Source of the DNA: Chitinophagaceae bacterium
GTDB taxonomy: Bacteria; Bacteroidota; Bacteroidia; Chitinophagales; UBA10324
Reading direction: 5' to 3'
NCBI GenBank assembly: GCA_023251195.1
Contig: JAHEZG010000243.1
Span: forward strand, 1 to 6,016
DNA length: 6,016 nt
Within the stretch, counting starts at the first letter, position 1, and every line of letters begins with the position of its first letter. Shown here one piece after another: positions 1 to 4,231 of this stretch. Position numbers and translations under genes: made by a program. Below the pieces are notes generated by a model, which saw only the letters and a program-made list of their open reading frames with translations, searched no databases and had not been told where the DNA came from.

Positions 1-1
1 A

Positions 2-1222
2 GATTTAAAAGTTCAGTTGGAAGAAGTAAAGGCAACACCTGATATTTCAGGAACCGAATTGTTAAAAGAATACAAATGGTTTTATCGAATTCTTAAAAAT
101 AAAATCTCACCTGTTTTATTTGGTCAGCTGGAAGATGAAAAACAAATTGAAGACATTGAGTTGCCAGAAAGTTTGTATGATTATCTGGCTGAAACATTAA
201 CCAAGTTAAATGAATTTGCACAGAAGGAAAAAGGTGAAGTGGACAAAGCGGATATTGCTTCAGTAGTCTCTTACAAATCCGGAATTCCTATTGGTAAAGT
301 GCAGGCGCAGGAGCAGGAGAAGTTGATGAACATGGAACAGTTCCTGAAGAAAAGAGTTATCGGTCAGGATCATGCTTTAAAAGCTGTTGCTGATGCCGTC
401 TTGGAATCTCGCTCAGGTTTAAATAAAGCAGGACAACCAATCGGATCATTTTTCTTTCTCGGCCCAACAGGTACCGGAAAAACAGAAGCCGCTAAAGCAA
501 CCGCCGATTTTTTATTCAATGACGAAACAGCAATGATTCGTTTTGACATGTCGGAATTTAAGGAAGAACATTCAGCTGCCTTGTTATATGGTGCGCCTCC
601 GGGATATGTTGGTTACGAAGAAGGCGGAATGCTGGTAAATAAAATTCGTCAGCAGCCGTATGCGGTGGTGTTGTTCGATGAAATTGAAAAAGCGCATCCA
701 TCAGTATTCGATATTTTCTTGCAGATATTGGATGAAGGAAAAATGCACGACCGATTAGGCAAGGAAGGAGATTTCTCCAATGCTCTTATTGTTTTCACAT
801 CAAACATCGGCAGCGAATGGATTATTGAACAATTTGGAAAAAAGATAATGCCCAAGTCGGCGGACTTAATGGAAATTATGACAAAGCATTTCCGTCCTGA
901 ATTTTTAGCGCGTGTAACCGAGATCGTTCCGTTCGCACCAATCAGTGAAGAAAATGTGGTTAAGATTTTTGACATACATGTAAAAGGATTATTCGAAACA
1001 CTGAAGAAGCAAGGCATCACCTTGCAACTTTCTGATGAAGCTAAAAAAGCATTCGCCATGATGGGCTTTACTCCTAAGTACGGAGCGCGACCAATTACAG
1101 GGGTTATCAGAAATCAGTTGCGCCGTCCACTTTCAAAAATGATTATTTCCGGACAGGTAAAAAAAGGAAATACCATTTCGATTGATAAGAAGGAAGATGA
1201 AATTGTTTGGTCAGTAAATTAA
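2..1222 (+). CDS. clpV: ClpV/TssH-type AAA+ ATPase of the T6SS, C-terminal part (5' truncated by window edge)
   Basis: This is the C-terminal 406 codons of a ClpB-class AAA+ disaggregase. The frame is open to the left edge; the TTG at 17 is an internal codon, not the start. The first ~100 residues match the end of the D1/middle region, including the linker SYKSGIPIGKV seen in ClpB-like proteins. The second ATPase domain is complete: Walker A GPTGTGKT at 461-484, pore loop GYVG with its tyrosine codon at 605-607, Walker B VVLFDE ending at 682, sensor-1 asparagine in FTSN at 803-805, probable arginine finger in RPEFLARV at 911-913, and sensor-2 GARP with its arginine at 1088-1090. All key residues are present, so D2 should be active. 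ClpB and ClpV cannot be separated by this domain alone; the call as ClpV (ATP-driven recycling of contracted TssBC sheath in the cytoplasm) rests on the sheath, tube and spike genes that follow on the same strand. The N-domain that would bind the sheath lies outside the window. No clear terminator follows the stop. Confidence 0.92.
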   Translation, partial: DLKVQLEEVKATPDISGTELLKEYKWFYRILKNKISPVLFGQLEDEKQIEDIELPESLYDYLAETLTKLNEFAQKEKGEVDKADIASVVSYKSGIPIGKVQAQEQEKLMNMEQFLKKRVIGQDHALKAVADAVLESRSGLNKAGQPIGSFFFLGPTGTGKTEAAKATADFLFNDETAMIRFDMSEFKEEHSAALLYGAPPGYVGYEEGGMLVNKIRQQPYAVVLFDEIEKAHPSVFDIFLQILDEGKMHDRLGKEGDFSNALIVFTSNIGSEWIIEQFGKKIMPKSADLMEIMTKHFRPEFLARVTEIVPFAPISEENVVKIFDIHVKGLFETLKKQGITLQLSDEAKKAFAMMGFTPKYGARPITGVIRNQLRRPLSKMIISGQVKKGNTISIDKKEDEIVWSVN

Positions 1223-1283
1223 ATTTTTAATAAAGCATTTGCAAGTGTCTTGTTCAGCTCGGCCTATAGGCGATTTGAAATAA

Positions 1284-1418
1284 ATGTTACAACCTGTTCA
1301 TGCGGGATGGGTTGAGCAGTCCGAAGATTATCAATACGGCAGTGCTCGTAATTATCAGGAGTTAAAAGGGTTGATTGAAATGGATCCTATTACATCTACC
1401 GTTTCAATTCATTACTAA
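1284..1418 (+). pseudogene. C-terminal remnant of a REP-associated / IS200-like (Y1) transposase
   Basis: A 44-codon frame begins right after an in-frame TAA (1281-1283). It reads QPVHAGWVEQSEDYQYGSAR, then NYQELKGLIEMDP, and ends at TAA 1416-1418. This matches the well-known C-terminal signature of REP-associated tyrosine transposases, usually of the form YIHxNPVxAGxVexpedYxYSSAxxYxGxxGLL. The match is by eye, but it is ordered over nearly the whole peptide. The usual asparagine before the proline is replaced or lost (LQP here), and the codon where the family has tyrosine appears to be the TAA stop, both consistent with decay. The catalytic HUH motif and nucleophilic tyrosine lie upstream in the family and are absent here. 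The ATG at 1284 is internal to the domain, so this is unlikely to be a working gene. A short unrelated peptide is the alternative. Confidence 0.75.
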
Positions 1419-1441
1419 ACAACAAACTCAGGCAAATCAAC

Positions 1442-1478
1442 TGTAACAGTTGAGAACTGTTTAGATCAAACTGTTACA
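1442..1478. repeat. Perfect 10-bp inverted repeat (possible mobile-element end)
   Basis: TGTAACAGTT (1442-1451) is perfectly complementary to AACTGTTACA (1469-1478) across a 17-nt loop. The heptamer AACTGTT also occurs once inside the loop region (1455-1461), so the motif appears three times in about 37 bp. The hairpin lies 24 nt after the stop of the transposase remnant and ends exactly where recognisable sorting-domain sequence begins. IS200/REP-type transposases recognise hairpins at element ends, so this may be the right-end structure of the decayed element. A protein operator is the other possibility. Confidence 0.6.
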
Positions 1479-1601
1479 TCACTGCAACTCACCAACAACC
1501 AAAAGCAAACAATAGATATGAGCACTTACTCTAGAGGCATATATTTTATTAAGTGTATTGATGTTAAGCAGCAAATGGTGTTGAAGGTTGTTAAGGAGTA
1601 A
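1479..1601 (+). pseudogene. Tail of a T9SS type A C-terminal sorting domain; gene body missing
   Basis: In the frame ending at TAA 1599-1601 the peptide reads SLQLTNNQKQTIDMSTYSRG, then IYFIKCIDVKQQ and MVLKVVKE. This is the typical end of a Bacteroidota type A sorting domain: a hydrophobic strand, a polar stretch, a D-S-G-I-Y-F-(I/V)-K core, then a lysine-rich strand stopping at the C-terminus. Such domains direct outer-membrane export through the PorSS/T9SS and are cleaved off large secreted proteins. The frame is open back to 1419, but the earlier part of the domain (the usual IYDxxGK strand) is not recognisable before about 1479, and no cargo domain or usable start exists. The only ATG (1518) would give 27 residues. 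It is therefore a truncated relic. It is unrelated to the T6SS, and its presence supports a Bacteroidota host. Confidence 0.72.
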
Positions 1602-1602
1602 A

Positions 1603-1632
1603 GCAGTTTGCAGTTTACAGAAATACAGTTTA
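1603..1632. repeat. Short direct repeats of CAGTTT
   Basis: GCAGTTT occurs twice in tandem (1603-1609 and 1610-1616), and CAGTTTA occurs at 1611-1617 and again at 1626-1632. The cluster starts just after the stop of the sorting-domain relic. It is too short to assign a function and may be simple slippage or a remnant of element-end sequence. Confidence 0.4.
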
Positions 1633-1650
1633 TAAAGATTCGCCTACACA

Positions 1651-1672
1651 AAAATCTTAGCTATAAGATTTT
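1651..1672 (+). terminator. AT-rich hairpin, possible weak terminator of the lost T9SS-cargo gene
   Basis: AAAATCTTA (1651-1659) pairs perfectly with TAAGATTTT (1664-1672) around a GCTA loop, and the right arm ends in four Ts. The stem has only two G-C pairs, so it is weak for Rho-independent termination. It sits 50 bp after the relic's stop, where a terminator for that vanished gene would be expected. It could equally be a chance AT-rich palindrome. Confidence 0.35.
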
Positions 1673-1677
1673 AATTT

Positions 1678-1693
1678 GTTAAAGCGCATTAAC
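1678..1693. promoter_or_regulatory. Near-perfect 16-bp palindrome upstream of tssB promoter
   Basis: GTTAAAGCGCATTAAC is symmetric at 14 of 16 positions; only the central A/A pair flanking GCGC breaks it. It lies about 60 bp upstream of the promoter-like -33 element of tssB. A dimeric regulator could bind such a site, but no regulator gene is in view and no second copy of this exact sequence was seen. Confidence 0.3.
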
Positions 1694-1715
1694 AGGATGG
1701 AGTAATACAAAAAGG

Positions 1716-1730
1716 AAGTTTATTAAACTT
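1716..1730. promoter_or_regulatory. Perfect 15-bp palindrome (AAGTTTA-T-TAAACTT) upstream of tssB promoter
   Basis: AAGTTTA (1716-1722) and TAAACTT (1724-1730) are exact reverse complements around a single T. The site ends 22 bp before the TTTG of the candidate tssB promoter, a position typical of an activator site. In AT-rich DNA such a palindrome can arise by chance, so the operator role is a guess. Confidence 0.35.
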
Positions 1731-1752
1731 TAATCACGCACACATTTATTGA

Positions 1753-1783
1753 TTTGGAAATGTGAATTATAGAATTATTTTTG
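1753..1783 (+). promoter_or_regulatory. Bacteroidota-type promoter for tssB-tssC-hcp
   Basis: TTTG (1753-1756) and TATTTTTG (1776-1783) match the -33 TTTG and -7 TAnnTTTG elements used by the primary sigma factor of Bacteroidota. The 19-bp spacer is within the usual range. Transcription would start near 1788-1790, giving a leader of about 33 nt that is A/T-rich and has no Shine-Dalgarno sequence, as is normal in this phylum. It is the only exact TAnnTTTG with a well-placed TTTG that I found in the gap. Confidence 0.6.
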
Positions 1784-1821
1784 AAGCAACAATAATTTCT
1801 TAAATTTTTTAAACTAAAATT

Positions 1822-2277
1822 ATGGGAGCATTTGAATACGGGGTAGGCGGAAACGCAGTACCGAATGAAGCATCAGAAGCAATGGCGGATATTTCGCAGA
1901 ACAAAACTTTGTTTGTTCAGAAATTAACTTCCGACCCACCAATTAAACCTGAAGCTGTTTATGATTTGAAAACAGTGGAAGATGTTTTCGAACACTTCAA
2001 ACCAAACATTGATTTAGATTTGGAAGGTGCTGATGGAAGTTCAGTGAAGGAAAATGTTAAGTTTCATAACTTAGGTGATTTCGGTACAAAAAATATTACT
2101 GAACAAAGTAAATTTTTGAAAGACCTGAATTTGCAACAGGATCAATACATGACCATCATAAAGCAATTGAAATCAAACAAGCTTTTAAAATCAGTAGTTG
2201 AAAATACTGATAATAAAGCTGCGTTTGTGGATGCACTGAAAGCAATGATTCAGGATATTGAAGACTCAGGAAAATAA
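1822..2277 (+). CDS. tssB: TssB, small subunit of the T6SS contractile sheath
   Basis: This 151-residue protein pairs with TssC to form the contractile sheath around the Hcp tube in the cytoplasm. The pattern of VipA-family proteins is visible. A variable N-terminus (residues 1-45) precedes the segment VFEHFKPNIDLDLEG (55-69), which matches the family's F-x-x-x-(N/K)P-x-(I/L)-D element. Next comes VKFHNLGDF (79-87), matching the conserved LxFxxLxDF motif, and then a mostly helical C-terminus (about 95-150) ending in an acidic tail. The length is close to the family norm of roughly 150-170. The ATG at 1822 sits directly downstream of the candidate promoter, and there is no in-frame alternative start nearby. 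tssC follows after 30 bp, so the two sheath genes are probably translated from one mRNA in similar amounts. The sequence is divergent from proteobacterial VipA, as expected for the subtype iii system. Confidence 0.9.
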   Translation: MGAFEYGVGGNAVPNEASEAMADISQNKTLFVQKLTSDPPIKPEAVYDLKTVEDVFEHFKPNIDLDLEGADGSSVKENVKFHNLGDFGTKNITEQSKFLKDLNLQQDQYMTIIKQLKSNKLLKSVVENTDNKAAFVDALKAMIQDIEDSGK

Positions 2278-2307
2278 CAATTTTTAAAAACATCTCAACA
2301 TTTAATA

Positions 2308-3681
2308 ATGGCTGAATTAGAAAAATCCACCGAACAAGCGCAGGAAAAATTATTTGAAAGACTGGAGGCACCTGCTGAAGTGTTAACCAGCAGCATGAGT
2401 AAATTGGCCAAAGTTGGCGGTTTCGATTTTATTGAAACAACAATTGAAGGCACTAAAAATCTGAACCCTGAGAGAAAAGCCCTGAAGAAAATTTTTCTTA
2501 CAGAAGCAGATAAAAAGAATGAGCGCAATGCGTTGAAGAAAAAACTGACGCTTTGGTTGTCGGTTCTTTCCGAAAATAATTCGATCGCTGATATGATTGA
2601 AAGCAGTTCAACAAAAGCAGAGTCAGCTTCAAAAACTTTAAAGAAAAATTTAAAGAAAACTTTAGAAGCCACTCGCTCGCTCGAAGAAAACTATCGTTCA
2701 GTAGCTTTGTTTTTCAAAAATACCGAATCAGATAAACTGAAGAATGTAACGATTGTGAATGCAGATATGGAGCAATTGCAGGATCTGGATAATACCCGCT
2801 TCATTGATTATGTGGCAGGTGAATTAAAAGCGAATTATGATCGTCTTGATCTGCGCGATAATTATTCGTTGATGGTTGTTCCGGGTTACCTCGGCTCAAA
2901 CAAGGTGGTTGAAAAATGGGCGAAAATTGCTTACGATAATAAGGTGATGATGGTAACTGATTTCCGTAATCTGGATTCAGTGGATGAAGTGGTTGACTTG
3001 TTTGAATCTGCTAACCTGAGTGGTGGAGATATTTACAAATCAAATTGTATTATGACTTGCAATTACTTAGTTGGTCGCGGAAAAAATGAGGAGGTAGGAG
3101 AAGAAGAAGATGTTTTTGTTCCAGGGTCTTCAGCGCTTGCGGGTAAAATTTATTCTACCTTAATGTCGCAGGTTACTGCCGGTAAAAAACATGGTAGCAT
3201 GAATGAAGTGGACGGAGTTAAATTCCCGTTGAAGAAAAGTGAAATTTCCAATCTTGAAAAAATTGGATTGGTTCCAATGGTGAATGAATACGGAAAGGTA
3301 ATGGCTTTCTCAGCTAAAACTTTATTCAATGGCGATAATCTTGGATTGCAGACTTATTCGGTTGTTCGTGTGTTCGATTACATCACAAAAGTTTTAGTTG
3401 ACTTTTTAAATCGTCGCGCATTTGAAAACTGGACTTCGTTAACCGAAAAAGATTTGCGTGCGCAAATTGTAAGTTTCCTCGATCGAGTTACCGGCCCAAC
3501 CAAACTGATTGAAAGTTTCAAGATAATGAAGTTTGAGAAGGATGAAAATATTAAGGATAAAATAAACCTTGATATTCACATGACTCCCTACTTCCCGGCT
3601 AAAAGTTTCATAGTTAAATTAGATGGACAGAAAGGAGAAGATGCTGAAACAACCTGGGCAAGTTCTTATTCACAACAATAA
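2308..3681 (+). CDS. tssC: TssC, large subunit of the T6SS contractile sheath
   Basis: At 457 residues this has the size expected for subtype iii TssC, somewhat shorter than most proteobacterial VipB. Residues 1-150 are lysine- and glutamate-rich and mostly helical, including a long charged helix around 70-130. The conserved core starts near 165 with FIDYVAGELKANYDRLDLRD and VVPGYLGSN (to about 198). It continues through a Rossmann-like region with VMMVTDFRNL, the motif VFVPGSSALAGKIYST (about 269-284), and LGLQTYSVVRVFDYI (about 346-361). That last segment corresponds to the conserved region near the VipB C-terminus that ends in N-R and helical stretches. The final ~30 residues (HMTPYFPAKSF onward) form the strand that would join the sheath handshake. 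An acidic stretch, NEEVGEEEDVF, lies at about 260-270 just before the PGSSA motif. hcp follows after 36 bp on the same strand. Confidence 0.94.
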   Translation: MAELEKSTEQAQEKLFERLEAPAEVLTSSMSKLAKVGGFDFIETTIEGTKNLNPERKALKKIFLTEADKKNERNALKKKLTLWLSVLSENNSIADMIESSSTKAESASKTLKKNLKKTLEATRSLEENYRSVALFFKNTESDKLKNVTIVNADMEQLQDLDNTRFIDYVAGELKANYDRLDLRDNYSLMVVPGYLGSNKVVEKWAKIAYDNKVMMVTDFRNLDSVDEVVDLFESANLSGGDIYKSNCIMTCNYLVGRGKNEEVGEEEDVFVPGSSALAGKIYSTLMSQVTAGKKHGSMNEVDGVKFPLKKSEISNLEKIGLVPMVNEYGKVMAFSAKTLFNGDNLGLQTYSVVRVFDYITKVLVDFLNRRAFENWTSLTEKDLRAQIVSFLDRVTGPTKLIESFKIMKFEKDENIKDKINLDIHMTPYFPAKSFIVKLDGQKGEDAETTWASSYSQQ

Positions 3682-3717
3682 TTTTTTTAAAATAATTAAA
3701 ACCCAAAACCAATTACC

Positions 3718-4110
3718 ATGGCATTCAATGCAAAATTAAAAGTAGGAGGAAAGGAATTTGACATCCAGAACTTTAGTTACAGTTTTCGCCGGGACACTGA
3801 TTCCAAAGGCAAACCATCTTCAGCTATCTATGGTGGAACCGTAGATTTTGTACTTGAGACAGTGAAAGAACAAGTACTTTTAGAATCAATGATTAATTCA
3901 CCTACAAAAGCACTAGCTTGTACCATTACTATCTCCAATCCGGACGGTGAGGGAACATTGAAAGAAATTACTTTGACTGATGCTTATGTTATTGCATTCA
4001 GTGAAAGTATCAGTAAATTTAGTGGTGAAACAATGACTTATAACATTACCATGTCATGCCGTGAAATTAAAGTAGGTACTGCAACACTTACTAACGAGTG
4101 GCCTAAATAA
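3718..4110 (+). CDS. hcp: Hcp/TssD, T6SS inner tube protein
   Basis: This 130-residue protein forms the hexameric rings that stack into the T6SS tube inside the TssBC sheath; it is expelled on firing and often carries effectors in its lumen. It resembles the Bacteroidota TssD type. An N-terminal strand pair AKLKVGGKEFDIQNFSYSF is followed by RRDTDSKGKPSSAIYGGTVDF, the characteristic polar loop and G-G turn (about residues 24-44). A helix around VKEQVLLESMIN and a final set of strands (about 68-125) follow, including the EITLTDAYVIAFSES and MTYNITMSC segments. Length fits single-domain TssD, with no fused effector domain. The A-rich 36-bp leader lacks a Shine-Dalgarno sequence. The gene ends the tssB-tssC-hcp block and is followed by a strong terminator, which fits a highly expressed structural protein. 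Confidence 0.92.
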   Translation: MAFNAKLKVGGKEFDIQNFSYSFRRDTDSKGKPSSAIYGGTVDFVLETVKEQVLLESMINSPTKALACTITISNPDGEGTLKEITLTDAYVIAFSESISKFSGETMTYNITMSCREIKVGTATLTNEWPK

Positions 4111-4136
4111 TTTAATTTTTTTGTCGGATATCATTC

Positions 4137-4150
4137 TTGAATTAATTCAA
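4137..4150. promoter_or_regulatory. Perfect 14-bp palindrome between hcp and vgrG
   Basis: TTGAATTAATTCAA is a perfect palindrome located 27 bp after the hcp stop and 24 bp before the terminator stem. It could be a protein-binding site affecting vgrG, or could form part of the 3' end of the hcp mRNA. It is AT-rich, and chance is a real alternative. Confidence 0.3.
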
Positions 4151-4173
4151 TAAGATTTTTAATTCATTTTCAG

Positions 4174-4219
4174 AACCACAAAGGATGGCGGAATTTTCTA
4201 CCTTCCTTTGTGGTTTTTT
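4174..4219 (+). terminator. Strong intrinsic terminator after hcp
   Basis: AACCACAAAGGA (4174-4185) pairs with TCCTTTGTGGTT (4204-4215) over 12 bp. After a single T/T mismatch two more G-C pairs extend the stem (4187-4188 with 4201-4202), closing a 12-nt loop. Six Ts (4214-4219) follow. The terminator ends 12 bp before the vgrG start. It should cap most transcripts from the tssB promoter and leave vgrG at lower level by readthrough; this would suit the stoichiometry of one spike trimer per many Hcp rings. Confidence 0.85.
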
Positions 4220-4231
4220 AATCTAATTTTT

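Larger units (their letters stand above)
1223..1821. other. 599-bp gap between clpV and tssB with gene remnants and regulatory sequence
   Basis: No intact gene is visible here on either strand. From left to right the gap contains about 60 bp of unrecognised sequence, a transposase C-terminal scrap (1284-1418), an inverted repeat (1442-1478), a T9SS sorting-domain tail (1479-1601), short direct repeats (1603-1632), an AT-rich hairpin (1651-1672), two palindromes (1678-1693 and 1716-1730) and a promoter-like pair (1753-1783) leading into tssB. The content suggests an old insertion and deletion that split what may once have been a tighter clpV-tssB arrangement. That history is inferred; the individual pieces are seen directly. 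Confidence 0.75.

Noticed and set aside
17..19. TTG as the start of the ATPase gene
   Set aside because: The frame stays open to the left edge and the protein would lack the N-domain and D1, so this is an internal codon of a truncated gene.
649..1059. Antisense open frame of 136 codons opposite the ATPase gene
   Set aside because: It lies wholly within a well-supported ATPase domain on the other strand, and its translation shows no recognisable domain; it is a shadow.
1262..1271. Perfect 10-bp palindrome GCCTATAGGC just before the transposase relic
   Set aside because: It is short, has no loop and no second copy was seen. It could be part of the decayed element, but there is too little to support a feature.
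1518..1601. A 27-codon small protein starting at ATG 1518
   Set aside because: The peptide matches the internal part of a sorting domain, the similarity extends upstream of the ATG, and no ribosome or promoter signal is evident, so a relic is more likely.
1603..1632. Start of a CRISPR-like or phase-variation repeat array
   Set aside because: There are only three or four imperfect 6-7 bp units with no spacers and no homopolymer or long tandem tract.
2156..2672. Two antisense open frames (2156-2371 and 2295-2672) opposite tssB and tssC
   Set aside because: They overlap strongly supported sheath genes. Their hydrophobic or serine/phenylalanine-rich translations are the usual result of reading AT-rich coding DNA backwards.
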